The translations under genes were made by a program, and so were the position numbers. Below the pieces are notes generated by a model. That model saw nothing but the letters and a program-made list of their open reading frames with translations. It did no database searches and was not told where the DNA came from. From Lentisphaeria bacterium (GTDB lineage Bacteria; Verrucomicrobiota; Lentisphaeria; Victivallales; UBA1829), in assembly GCA_017541665.1 (NCBI GenBank), contig JAFXYP010000041.1, positions 1-41,289 of the forward strand: 41,289 nucleotides of DNA, in the 5' to 3' direction. Positions 16,278-24,130 of this stretch are shown one piece after another; positions within the stretch are counted from its first letter, which is position 1; each line of letters starts with the position of its first letter.

Positions 16278-17228
16278 ATGAGTCTGCAAACCATCGAATA
16301 CCGCGGCTGGAAAGACTGCCTCCTCCTCGACAACGGCGACGTCGAGCTCGTCGTCTCCGTCGGCCTCGGCCCGCGCGTCCTCTCGTTCAAGCGCAAGGGC
16401 GGCGCAAACTTCTTCAAGAACTTCGACGACCAGATGGCGAACATCTCGCAGGACACCTGGCAGAGCTACGGCGGACACCGCCTGTGGCACGCGCCTGAAG
16501 TCTGGACCCGCACCTATTACCCGGACGTGCAGCCGGTCAAATACAAATGGGAAGAGGGCTGCCGCATGGTCTTCGGCGGACTCGACGTCCCCTGCTCCCG
16601 CCTTACGCTCACATGCGAGACCGAAACGACCTCCCGCCTCCAGAAGGAGATCGTGATCGACTTCCCGGATTCCGGCACCCTCGTGAAGGTCACCCATCGC
16701 ATCTTCAACCGCGGTCCGTGGGCGGCCAAGTTCGCCCCCTGGGCGCTCTCCGTCATGGCTCCCGGCGGCACGGTCATCGTCCCGCAGGAACCCTTCGTTC
16801 CGCACGGACCCGGCGCGGGCCAGTCCTTCGCCGCCGGACGCGCCATCGTCCTCTGGCAGTTCACGAACATGGCCGATCCCCGGTTCGTCTGGGGCAAGCG
16901 CTTCATCCGCATGAGCCAGGACGACGCCTACCCGACCAAGCAGAAGTTCGGAGGCATGATCAAGCCCGGCTGGGCTGCATACGACTTCGGGTCCGAGCTT
17001 TTCATCAAGCGTTTCGCCTTCTTCCCCGGCGCGAACTATCCGGACTACGGCTGCAACGCCGAGTTCTACACCGAACCCGGCATGCTTGAGATCGAGTCCC
17101 TCGGCCCGGAAGTCCCGGTCGAGCCCGGCGACTTCGCCGAACACATCGAGACCTGGCAGATCGAACAGGTCAAAGCGTCGAAGGACGACGACACGCTCGC
17201 CGAACAACTCCGCCCCTTCGGGCTCTGA
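16278..17228 (+). CDS. DUF4380 family protein (galactose-mutarotase-like fold)
   Basis: A 316-aa protein without signal peptide. The pattern DNGDVELVVSVGLGPRVLSF followed by YGGHRLWHAPEVW and later WALSVMAPGGTVIVP is typical of DUF4380, a group with a predicted beta-sandwich fold related to aldose 1-epimerases. A sugar-binding or epimerase-like role is plausible, but the reaction is unknown. The His and Glu of GGHRLWHAPE might form a carbohydrate site (inference). AAAGGAAC precedes the start. The gene follows purD at 42 bp and ends at a clear terminator, so the two may be one operon, although no metabolic link between them is obvious. Confidence 0.8.
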   Translation: MSLQTIEYRGWKDCLLLDNGDVELVVSVGLGPRVLSFKRKGGANFFKNFDDQMANISQDTWQSYGGHRLWHAPEVWTRTYYPDVQPVKYKWEEGCRMVFGGLDVPCSRLTLTCETETTSRLQKEIVIDFPDSGTLVKVTHRIFNRGPWAAKFAPWALSVMAPGGTVIVPQEPFVPHGPGAGQSFAAGRAIVLWQFTNMADPRFVWGKRFIRMSQDDAYPTKQKFGGMIKPGWAAYDFGSELFIKRFAFFPGANYPDYGCNAEFYTEPGMLEIESLGPEVPVEPGDFAEHIETWQIEQVKASKDDDTLAEQLRPFGL

Positions 17229-17261
17229 GTGCGCCCGTCCGATCCCGCCGATCCGAATCGG

Positions 17262-17294
17262 CCTCCGGAATAATCTTCCGGGGGCTATTTTTTT
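17262..17294 (+). terminator. Terminator after the DUF4380 gene
   Basis: CCTCCGGAA-TAATC-TTCCGGGGG (9-bp stem with one T-G pair), then CTATTTTTTTT. Confidence 0.85.
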
Positions 17295-17423
17295 AAAGAA
17301 AAAAACGGTTTCTTTTTTCCGCCTTTTTGAATAAAAATGGAATCAGCTGTCTCTTTCCGCGTCAGGCGCAACTGAAACAGTCGAGTTTTTTGCAGTTTCT
17401 TGCGGTTTTTCCCTATTTTTTTC

Positions 17424-17452
17424 TTGAAGACAAGCCTGTTGAATGGTATATT
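17424..17452 (+). promoter_or_regulatory. Predicted serC promoter
   Basis: TTGAAG (17424-17429), 17 bp, TATATT (17447-17452), 59 bp before the start codon, in an AT-rich stretch. Confidence 0.55.
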
Positions 17453-17511
17453 ATATCTTGCCATTTTTTTGAAAAACCGTCAACCAACTCAACCCTCAAC
17501 AGGAGAGAACG

Positions 17512-18594
17512 ATGAAAGTTTTCAATTTCAACGCGGGTCCGGCAATGATCCCGCAGGCCGTCATGGAAAAAGCCCAAAAAGAGTTCTGCGACTACAAAGG
17601 CAGCGGATGCGGTATCATGGAGCACTCCCACCGCCACAAACTCTTCGATGAGATCCTTGAGCGGGCGATCTCCAATTTCAAGGAGATCATGGGCGTTCCG
17701 GACACGCACGCGATCGTGTTCATCCAGGGCGGCGCGAGCATGCAGTTCGCGATGATCCCGATGAACCTCGCCGTCGCGGGCAAGCCCATGGAATTCGCCG
17801 ACACCGGCACGTGGTCCAGCAAGGCCATCAAAGAGGCCAAGCTCTTCGGCGACGTGAAAGTCATCGCCTCCAGCAAGGAAGAAAAATACACCCGCATCCC
17901 CGCGGTCGACGAGATGAAGGTCGACGAGGATGCCGCCTTCTTCCACATCACCTCCAACAACACGATCTACGGGACGCAGTATCAGGCGTTCCCGAACTGC
18001 CCGGCCGGCGTTCCGATGCTCGCCGACATGTCCAGCGACATCATGTCCCGCAAGCTCGACGTCTCCAAGTTCGCCATGATCTACGGCGGCGCCCAGAAGA
18101 ACCTCGGCCCCAGCGGCATGGCGGTCGTCATCATCCGCAAGGACCTCGTGGAGCGCACCCCGGCCAACGTGCCGACCATGCTCCGCTACGCGACCTACAT
18201 CGACCACAACTCCCTCTTCAACACCCCGCCGACCTTCGGCATCTACATTTTCGGTCTCATCACCGACTGGGTGAAGGAAATGGGCGGTCTCGAAGTCCTC
18301 GAAGGCATCAACAACAAGAAGGCCGAGACCCTCTACGCCGCCATCGACGGTTCCGACGGATACTTCCGCAACCCCGTCTGCCCGTGCAGCCGTTCCAAGA
18401 TGAACGTCGTCTTCCGTCTCCCCTCCGAAGAACTCGAAGCGAAGTTCCTTGACGAAGCAAAGGCGGCCGGCATGATCGGACTGAAAGGCCACCGCTCCGT
18501 CGGCGGCATCCGCGCGAGCATCTACAACGCCATGCCGCTCGAAGGCGTCGAACGTCTCGTGTCCTTCATGCAGGATTTCAAGAAGAACAACTGA
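17512..18594 (+). CDS. serC: Phosphoserine aminotransferase
   Basis: A 360-aa PLP-dependent class V aminotransferase that converts 3-phosphohydroxypyruvate and glutamate to phosphoserine in serine synthesis, with a possible parallel role in PLP synthesis. Visible blocks are the N-terminal FNFNAGPAMIPQAVME, the HRHKLF segment, FIQGGASMQFAMIPMNL for cofactor phosphate binding, and YGGAQKNLGPSG, whose K196 is the Schiff-base lysine. The C-terminus has LKGHRSVGGIRASIYNAMPLEGV. Length is standard. A strong AGGAGAGAACG precedes the ATG. The CorA gene starts 21 bp after the stop, so serC-corA-fmdB is probably one transcript. Confidence 0.97.
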   Translation: MKVFNFNAGPAMIPQAVMEKAQKEFCDYKGSGCGIMEHSHRHKLFDEILERAISNFKEIMGVPDTHAIVFIQGGASMQFAMIPMNLAVAGKPMEFADTGTWSSKAIKEAKLFGDVKVIASSKEEKYTRIPAVDEMKVDEDAAFFHITSNNTIYGTQYQAFPNCPAGVPMLADMSSDIMSRKLDVSKFAMIYGGAQKNLGPSGMAVVIIRKDLVERTPANVPTMLRYATYIDHNSLFNTPPTFGIYIFGLITDWVKEMGGLEVLEGINNKKAETLYAAIDGSDGYFRNPVCPCSRSKMNVVFRLPSEELEAKFLDEAKAAGMIGLKGHRSVGGIRASIYNAMPLEGVERLVSFMQDFKKNN

Positions 18595-18615
18595 ATCTGA
18601 CCGGATGGTGTCGTC

Positions 18616-19554
18616 ATGCTCGACCGCTATTCCGTTTTAGATGGCCGCATCGCCCATTCCGATGCCGGCACGATCCCCGTCGACATCTACGTGATGCCCG
18701 ACGGGGACGAACGCGCCTACCTGACGGACGAAATGGGGATCGATCCGCACACGCTGGCGTCCTCCATCGACCCGGACGAGACGCCGCGTATCGAGTTTGA
18801 GGACGACTACATCGCCATCATCCTCAAGTATCCGAAAAACTATTCGGCCGACGACAACTTCCTTTTCCGCGTGAAATCCATGGGGATATTCCTCTTTGCC
18901 GAACGGGTCATACTCGTCATCGACGAGGATTTTCCCCAGCTTTTCACCGGCAAGTTCGCCACCAAGGTCTACACCAAGCAGGACGTCCTGCTTCGCGTCC
19001 TCACCCAGACCATCCGCCACTTCGAGAGCCACCTGCGCGTCATCAACATGTGCAGCGACGAGATCGAAACGCAGCTGGACGAGTCGTACAACAGCAGCAA
19101 CCTGCTCGATATGTTCACCCTGAAGAAAAGCCTGGTCTACTACGTGAACGCACTCAGCGGCAACCGGCGCGCCTTCGAGCGCATCCAGGTCGGCGCCGCC
19201 AAGTTCCAGTTCACCGAGGAAAACATCGAACTGCTCGACGACCTCCAGATCGAAAACCGGCAGTTCCTCGACCAGGCGCAGGTCTACTCCCAGATTCTCT
19301 CCGGACTCGTCGACGCGCGTTCCAGCATCATCAACAACAACCTGAACGTGCTGATGAAGAACATGAACGCCATCGTGATCGCGGTCGCCATCCCGACCTT
19401 CTTCACCGGCGTTTTCGGCATGAGCGAGTTCACGGAATTCCTGAGCGGCCCGAACCACAGATACTGGTACCTCTCCTTCCCGCTTTTCTTCATCCTGATG
19501 ACCGGGCTCGCGCTCTTCGTCTTCTGGCTCATCAAGAAATTCGAGAAACACTGA
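18616..19554 (+). CDS. CorA-type metal ion channel with GMS in place of GMN
   Basis: A 312-aa inner-membrane protein of the CorA/Mrs2/ZntB family, expected to form a pentamer that conducts Mg2+ or another divalent ion. A soluble alpha/beta N-terminal domain (about 1-150) leads to long helices, then two C-terminal membrane helices (about 250-267 and 285-307) and a basic end (LIKKFEKH). The family selectivity signature at the end of TM1 is normally GMN; here it reads GVFGMSEFTEF, with S270 replacing the Asn. Since that Asn is crucial for Mg2+ selection in studied CorA proteins, ion specificity may differ. The start lacks a strong Shine-Dalgarno and may be coupled to serC 21 bp upstream. Confidence 0.85.
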   Translation: MLDRYSVLDGRIAHSDAGTIPVDIYVMPDGDERAYLTDEMGIDPHTLASSIDPDETPRIEFEDDYIAIILKYPKNYSADDNFLFRVKSMGIFLFAERVILVIDEDFPQLFTGKFATKVYTKQDVLLRVLTQTIRHFESHLRVINMCSDEIETQLDESYNSSNLLDMFTLKKSLVYYVNALSGNRRAFERIQVGAAKFQFTEENIELLDDLQIENRQFLDQAQVYSQILSGLVDARSSIINNNLNVLMKNMNAIVIAVAIPTFFTGVFGMSEFTEFLSGPNHRYWYLSFPLFFILMTGLALFVFWLIKKFEKH

Positions 19555-19562
19555 GCCGAATT

Positions 19563-19790
19563 ATGCCGATCTTCGAATATTCATGCAAAAAGTGCGGCCA
19601 TCAGTTCGAGGCGCTCCTCAAGTCCGCATCCGATCCCGCCCCGGAATGCCCCGAATGCCACGCCTCCGGTGCGAAACGTCTTCTCTCCCGGTTCGCCGCG
19701 GCATCCAGGACGGAATTCGGTTCCTGCAGGATGTCGGAAGACTGCATGGCGGCCGCGAAGGGCGGCTGCGGCGGCCACCACCATCATTGA
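19563..19790 (+). CDS. FmdB-type zinc ribbon protein
   Basis: A 75-aa protein. The N-terminus MPIFEYSCKKCGHQFEALL and the CPEC pair form the zinc ribbon of the FmdB/putative regulatory family (two CxxC knuckles near residues 8-11 and 29-32). The family was named from a formamidase-region gene and has no settled function. The C-terminus is unusual, with further Cys residues and the metal-rich end CGGHHHH. It starts 8 bp after the CorA stop and is almost certainly cotranscribed with it. That neighbour and the Cys/His-rich tail invite a metal-related role (inference only). A weak GAGCC/GGCTC hairpin (19789-19804) follows the stop. Confidence 0.85.
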   Translation: MPIFEYSCKKCGHQFEALLKSASDPAPECPECHASGAKRLLSRFAAASRTEFGSCRMSEDCMAAAKGGCGGHHHH

Positions 19791-19818
19791 GCCGGGGGCG
19801 GCTCTGTTCATTCAAACG

Positions 19819-19948
19819 GATGGATTTTCAGAAGATGGGCAAACAGGACAATGCAGGGAGATTTGAGCGTGGCTGCCTGAAGGTAACCACCGAAAATCTT
19901 ACCAATTGGGATTTGCCCATGTGCGGAAAGCCGCCGGAGATCAATTAA
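19819..19948 (+). other. Candidate structured RNA or cis-element upstream of rsmA
   Basis: This stretch is less GC-rich than its neighbours. ATGGGCAAA (19835-19843) pairs perfectly with TTTGCCCAT (19912-19920). Inside are GGTAA/TTACC (19882-19886 with 19899-19903) and CAGG/CCTG (19854-19857 with 19876-19879). The three helices could form a three-way junction. A 42-codon ORF also spans it, but its codon use is unlike real genes here. It matches no riboswitch I recognise. Confidence 0.35.
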
Positions 19949-19960
19949 CAGAGGCGCCCC

Positions 19961-20848
19961 ATGGTCAAAGCCGAACTCAAACCGCTCCTTGAACGCCTCG
20001 GCATCGCGCCGAGCAAGCGGCTCGGCCAGAATTTCCTCGTGGACGACCAGTTCCGCGCGAAGATCATCCACGAGGCCGATCCGAAGCCCGGCCAGACCAT
20101 CCTCGAGATCGGCCCCGGTCTCGGCGCGATTACCCGCGGGCTCGTCGCCTCAGGCGCGTCCGTCACCGCCATCGAATTCGACCGCAAGCTGGCCGAATAC
20201 CTCCGCACGGCAGTCGTCCCGCTCGGACTACACCTCATCGAGGCGGATGCATGCCGCGTCAGATACGCGGACCTTTTCCCCGGCGATTTCCGCGTCATAT
20301 CCAACCTGCCCTACAGCGCGGGCACCATCGTCATCGCGAAACTCCTCGACCTCGAAACGCCGCCTGCGGACATGCTCCTCATGCTTCAGAAGGAAGTCGC
20401 GGAACGCTTCCTTGCCGCGCCCGGCACAGCCGACTACTCCGCCCTGACCGTGCGGATCGCAGCCGTCTATGAAGGCCGCATCGTCCGCATGGTCCCGCCC
20501 GAAGTCTTCTACCCCGAACCGTCCGTCGAATCCGCGCTCTTTGCTCTCACCCGGAAACCTGCCGTCCCGCCGCAGGACATCCGCATCATCCTCTCCCGCC
20601 TCGCCCGCACCTCGTTCGCACACCGACGCAAGAAGATGTTCAAACAGGCCGCCGCCGTCTTCGGCGCGGACAGGATCGCCGCCGCCATGGCGGACGCTTC
20701 GGTCGACCCGGACATCCGCGCGGAACGCGTCACGCCGGAACAGTTCATCCGCATGGCGGAGTTCATCGCCGCGAATTCGCAGGACCGGCCGGAAACGGCG
20801 CAAAACGACGATTCGACAGCGGAGGAAGACACCTCCGCGATCGACTGA
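19961..20848 (+). CDS. rsmA: 16S rRNA dimethyladenosine transferase
   Basis: A 295-aa SAM-dependent enzyme (KsgA/RsmA) that dimethylates two adjacent adenosines near the 3' end of 16S rRNA during small-subunit assembly. Motifs in order: KRLGQNFLVDD, SAM-binding motif I LEIGPGLGAITRGL, motif II VTAIEFDRKL, and motif IV NLPYSAG, which holds the target-base pocket. The C-terminal helical domain has SFAHRRKKMFKQ. The last about 25 residues form an acidic, low-complexity tail not needed by the family. The ATG at 19961 starts the homology; GAGGCG lies just before it. It follows the FmdB gene by 170 bp that contain a possible structured element. The product is also known as KsgA. Confidence 0.96.
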   Translation: MVKAELKPLLERLGIAPSKRLGQNFLVDDQFRAKIIHEADPKPGQTILEIGPGLGAITRGLVASGASVTAIEFDRKLAEYLRTAVVPLGLHLIEADACRVRYADLFPGDFRVISNLPYSAGTIVIAKLLDLETPPADMLLMLQKEVAERFLAAPGTADYSALTVRIAAVYEGRIVRMVPPEVFYPEPSVESALFALTRKPAVPPQDIRIILSRLARTSFAHRRKKMFKQAAAVFGADRIAAAMADASVDPDIRAERVTPEQFIRMAEFIAANSQDRPETAQNDDSTAEEDTSAID

Positions 20849-20955
20849 TTACCGCTCTTTTTTTCTACCGTTCTTCCCCGGCGATCCTCAACCGGAAGCC
20901 GGATCGTCCGCCGAAATGATTTGATCGATATTCCCTAAAAAGAAAGGGTACATCT

Positions 20956-22227
20956 ATGACGCCGATGGTCGCGATTAATGTCATCAGCCAGGTCCTTGCG
21001 TTGTGCGGACTGGTCTCCATACGGATGTTTCTGCCGGTTTTTCTGTATTTCCTGGCGATGCGGCTGACGCTCGCCTGGCCGGATTATGCACCGGAACTGA
21101 TCCGGCAGATGGCGGAGCATACACCCGCCTGGCAGACGTCATCCCTCTTTCTGACGGTCTTCGGCATTTTGTCGGCGGTCGAGCTTGCGGCGGTGCGGAA
21201 TCCCGACATCAAGGAGTTTCTGGTGGAAGACTTCGACCGGTACGCGAAGCCGGTCATAGCAGTCCTGCTGAGCCTCGGCGTAGTGAGCACGGCGCAGGAG
21301 CTGGAAGTCAGAAACCTGATCGACGGCACGGCGATGGTCCAGACGGCGTCGTTCGGCGGATTCACCCTCGCCATGACGGTCGTGGCGGGATTCGTGACAG
21401 CGTTCTGCTGCCGGATCCGTTCGGCGGCACTGGAGACGATCCAGGCGATCGACCCGGAAGACGACCTGCGGTTGCAGTCGCTTTCCAATTATCTGGGAGA
21501 GATCGCACTGGTGGCCATTTTCCTGGTGCTGGTCTTTCTGCCCATGCTGGCGCTGGTCCTGACGGCGGCCGGAGTGCTTGCCGGCATGTTTTTTCAACGA
21601 CTCTGTGCCATATACGAACGGAATCATTCGCATTCGTGTGCGGCATGTGCCGCCGCCGGAAGAGAGACGACGGTTTCCGACTGTGCCCTGATCTGTCCGG
21701 AATGCGGAGCGGATCAGCCGGATGTCCGGCGTGTCGGATGGTTCGGTTTTTCCGGGAGCCGTCCGCTTGACGGCATGTCGCCGGAACGGCATGCCTTCCG
21801 GCTTCTCGCCGCACACCGCTGCCGCTGGTGCGCCTCCCCGCTCGGCCGCTCCGGCGCCTGCTCCCGATGCGGACGCAAACAGTGGACGGACGGTCTTCCG
21901 TCCTTTTATGTCCTGCAGACCGACTTGCGAGGCGGCATCCTGTTGCTGCTGGGGCTGCTGTTTTTCGCATTTCCGTTCGGCGGGCTGGTGCTGGTCCTGC
22001 TCCTCTTCCGGCCGCTGGCAGTACGCCCTCTGTCCACCCACCTGAGCGCGGGCGACCGTTTCCTGACCGGGCTTGTGATGATGTTCCTGAAACTGCTGAT
22101 CCTGTTTCCGATGGTGATCCTCTCCATGATCCCCGGCGTGGGACTGCTGGCTCTGCTGCCGTTTGTCGTGCGCTACCTCTTTGTCAGGACAAAGTTTCTC
22201 CGCATGCTCGCGCGCGAGAAAGGGTGA
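20956..22227 (+). CDS. Polytopic membrane protein with cytoplasmic zinc-ribbon insert
   Basis: A 423-aa inner-membrane protein. The N-terminal half has five or six hydrophobic segments and begins with a pattern reminiscent of DUF4126 (IRMFLPVFLYFLAMRL); that assignment is tentative. A soluble middle (about 225-320) carries two CxxC sets (CAAC with CPEC, CRWC with CSRC), suggesting two zinc ribbons. Two or three more hydrophobic segments follow, ending near residue 415 and then the basic end LAREKG. Codon use (many CTG and GCG) differs from the CTC-rich neighbours. AAAGGG precedes the start. No function is known. It sits with the next - strand gene in a pocket of unshared genes between rsmA and ybaK. 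Confidence 0.75.
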   Translation: MTPMVAINVISQVLALCGLVSIRMFLPVFLYFLAMRLTLAWPDYAPELIRQMAEHTPAWQTSSLFLTVFGILSAVELAAVRNPDIKEFLVEDFDRYAKPVIAVLLSLGVVSTAQELEVRNLIDGTAMVQTASFGGFTLAMTVVAGFVTAFCCRIRSAALETIQAIDPEDDLRLQSLSNYLGEIALVAIFLVLVFLPMLALVLTAAGVLAGMFFQRLCAIYERNHSHSCAACAAAGRETTVSDCALICPECGADQPDVRRVGWFGFSGSRPLDGMSPERHAFRLLAAHRCRWCASPLGRSGACSRCGRKQWTDGLPSFYVLQTDLRGGILLLLGLLFFAFPFGGLVLVLLLFRPLAVRPLSTHLSAGDRFLTGLVMMFLKLLILFPMVILSMIPGVGLLALLPFVVRYLFVRTKFLRMLAREKG

Positions 22228-22262
22228 AACCACTTCACGCAGAATCGCGCGGCATCCCGTTT

Positions 22263-23129
22263 TCACTTGGAAAACGCGTAGGTATAAACGCGTCCCTCGA
22301 TCAATCCCCAGCTCATATCGTCCGGCATATTGTGCTTGTCCCGGGCAATGAAGATGCCGTTCTCGCCGACGTACCAGTTCTTGCTCGTCATGAGGTACAC
22401 GCCGTAGTCGTCGCTGTAGATCCTGACCGGCTTCAGCAGAGCGGCGCACCGTTCGCCGAAGCGGTCCGCCGGGATATTGTCGCGCCGGGCCTTTCCCGCC
22501 GGAAGTTCGTCCGCGACCGCCTCGAGCGATTCATGCTCCGAGGCAAGAAACTGCCGGATCTCATCGGAGGGATAAAACGGCACATGGCGGGAGTTGACGA
22601 AATCCAGCGTCCTGATGGTCCCGAAGATGGCAAGCACGAAGAGGAAGACCGCGATCGTGCCGTGAAAGACGATTTCCCAGCAGACATTCCCCGTTTTCTT
22701 CAGCAGGCTGCCGTGCTCCGCGGGACTTTCCGGAACGCATCCTTCTTCCGTGGTCGCCGGGGACGCCTCTTCCAGCGAATCCAGAAATGCATTGAACTTC
22801 GCCCACGCCTTTTTCGGCCGCGATCCCGAAGCGCCGTCCTGTTCCGGGGATGGTACCGTAAAAGAGTCCAGATACGAGTTGAACCCGACCCACATCCTCC
22901 CGATCTTCGATTTCGGGAGGACGATCTCCTCCGGGTGTTCCGGGATCTCCTCGTCAAAATAGTCGAAGATCGCATTGACGGCTCGCCACAGCATCTTCAG
23001 GACCGACTTGATCCCGCGGGGAGGAACGCATTCCCCACCGGGTCCGAGGGATGCATCCGCAGACGCTTCCCGGCTCGTTTTGCCGCACGGTTCCGTGCCT
23101 GTTTGTGGGTTGTTCCGTTCTTTGGACAT
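22263..23129 (-). CDS. Single-pass membrane protein of unknown function
   Basis: A 288-aa protein. The first about 150 residues are polar and include two similar segments, RMWVGFNSYLDSF and KAWAKFNAFLDSLEE, which look like an internal duplication. One strong transmembrane helix follows (HGTIAVFLFVLAIFGTIRTL, about 155-175). The C-terminal domain ends with YGVYLMTSKNWYVGENGIFI and GRVYTYAFSK. No lipobox or signal peptide. I chose the ATG at 23129 over one 21 codons upstream because the longer form would read through the predicted promoter and because GGAAC precedes 23129. No family is recognised. It converges on the membrane protein at 20956 and is divergent from ybaK. Confidence 0.65.
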   Translation of the reverse strand: MSKERNNPQTGTEPCGKTSREASADASLGPGGECVPPRGIKSVLKMLWRAVNAIFDYFDEEIPEHPEEIVLPKSKIGRMWVGFNSYLDSFTVPSPEQDGASGSRPKKAWAKFNAFLDSLEEASPATTEEGCVPESPAEHGSLLKKTGNVCWEIVFHGTIAVFLFVLAIFGTIRTLDFVNSRHVPFYPSDEIRQFLASEHESLEAVADELPAGKARRDNIPADRFGERCAALLKPVRIYSDDYGVYLMTSKNWYVGENGIFIARDKHNMPDDMSWGLIEGRVYTYAFSK

Positions 23130-23171
23130 CTCGGTTCCGGTTGTTTTGTTTCGGCTTAATATAATCAATAT

Positions 23172-23199
23172 AATGTACTTCATTTTCTTCATTTTTCAA
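23172..23199 (-). promoter_or_regulatory. Predicted promoter of the single-pass membrane protein gene
   Basis: Read on -, TTGAAA (23199-23194), 16 bp, TACATT (23177-23172). Its -35 region is one arm of an 11-bp inverted repeat whose other arm is the ybaK -35 region. Confidence 0.45.
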
Positions 23200-23239
23200 G
23201 ACGGAACTTTTTTCCCGCCCCGTTTTTCCAGGGGACGAT

Positions 23240-23268
23240 TTGAAAAATGAGGCGTCATGCGGTATAGT
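23240..23268 (+). promoter_or_regulatory. Predicted ybaK promoter
   Basis: TTGAAA (23240-23245), 17 bp, TATAGT (23263-23268) in a GGTATAGT context, 33 bp upstream of the ATG at 23302. Confidence 0.6.
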
Positions 23269-23301
23269 ATTACCTCACATCCAGCCGCGGGAGATTCATC
23301 C

Positions 23302-23784
23302 ATGAGCAAAACATCCGAATTCAAGACCAACGTCATGCGTATTCTGGAACAGGCGAAAGTGCCGTTCCGCCACCATTGCTATGTGGAGTCCGGCGCGGTC
23401 TCCGGGCTTGAAGTTGCCGCCGCGCTCGGGCAGGATCCGGCGCACGTCTTCAAGACGCTCGTCACGGTCGAGAAATCCGGCGAACACTTCGTCTTCGTCG
23501 TGCCGGTCGATTCCGAACTCAACCTCAAGAAAGCGGCAAAGGCAGTGAACGGCAAATCCATTGAGATGATCAAATCGAAGGAGCTTTTCCCGCTCACCGG
23601 CTACATCCACGGCGGATGCTCGCCCATCGGCATGAAAAAACAGTTCCGCACGGTGATCCACGAGTCCGCCGCCGGCCTTGACGCGATCTTCTTCAGCGCG
23701 GGCAGGATCGGCTACCAGATCGAGATCGCGCCTGCCGAGCTCGCAAAGGTCCTGCGGTTCACCTGCGCCGACATCACGGACTGA
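23302..23784 (+). CDS. ybaK: Cys-tRNA(Pro)/Cys-tRNA(Cys) deacylase, YbaK/EbsC type
   Basis: A 160-aa trans-editing enzyme that hydrolyses mischarged Cys-tRNA(Pro), complementing prolyl-tRNA synthetase. YbaK features are the early RILEQAKVPFRHH, the region DPAHVFKTLVTVEKSG with the functional Lys (HVFKTLV), VVPVDSELNLKKAAKA, and the glycine-rich GYIHGGCSPIGMKKQ loop near residues 99-113. Length is typical. The frame is open 15 codons upstream, but the ATG at 23302 starts the homology and follows GGGAG, while the longer form would begin inside the promoter. Apparently monocistronic. Confidence 0.92.
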   Translation: MSKTSEFKTNVMRILEQAKVPFRHHCYVESGAVSGLEVAAALGQDPAHVFKTLVTVEKSGEHFVFVVPVDSELNLKKAAKAVNGKSIEMIKSKELFPLTGYIHGGCSPIGMKKQFRTVIHESAAGLDAIFFSAGRIGYQIEIAPAELAKVLRFTCADITD

Positions 23785-24036
23785 GCAGTCCCGTCCAGGA
23801 TTTCTCCTCATTTTTCCTTCTCCGGCTGCGTCCAGTCCCCCAAATGACAAGACCTGCACGACATGCATGACTAATTGTTTTATCCCCCTGCCCTTTTCGT
23901 CCGGCATCGTCGGTCACCAGAATCGTCCCATCCCCTTTTCCGGCATTTTTTCCGGCATTTTCCGCACCCCGTTCCCCTATGCGCGGGCGCGGCTTCGTTT
24001 TTTTGTTTATTTTTTGAATTTTTCGGGTTTTTACAC
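23785..24036. other. Gene-free gap between ybaK and the A2M gene
   Basis: No credible coding region or RNA was seen on either strand. It is C/T-rich. The only internal pattern is a short direct repeat of TTTTCCGGCAT near 23935-23960. The A2M promoter begins at its right edge. Confidence 0.6.
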
Positions 24037-24064
24037 TTGATTTTTCATCGCTTCCGTGTATGTT
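24037..24064 (+). promoter_or_regulatory. Predicted promoter of the A2M-pbpC operon
   Basis: TTGATT (24037-24042), 16 bp, TATGTT (24059-24064), 66 bp before the start codon. Confidence 0.55.
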
Positions 24065-24130
24065 TTTAGCATCTTTTTCCCGCCCCCCATTTTTCTTCCC
24101 ATTTTTTTATTTTTCAGGAAAAGCAGAACC

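Noticed and set aside
19760..19790. Engineered His tag at the end of the FmdB protein
   Set aside because: Only four His, native codon context and a natural stop; Cys/His-rich ends are common in this family.
19819..19948. Known riboswitch (for example cyclic di-GMP class I, suggested by GGGCAAAC)
   Set aside because: The other conserved core positions and the tetraloop/receptor pair could not be found.
23875..24069. Small Phe/Pro/His-rich ORF in the gap after ybaK
   Set aside because: No Shine-Dalgarno, low-complexity C/T-rich translation, and it overlaps the A2M promoter.
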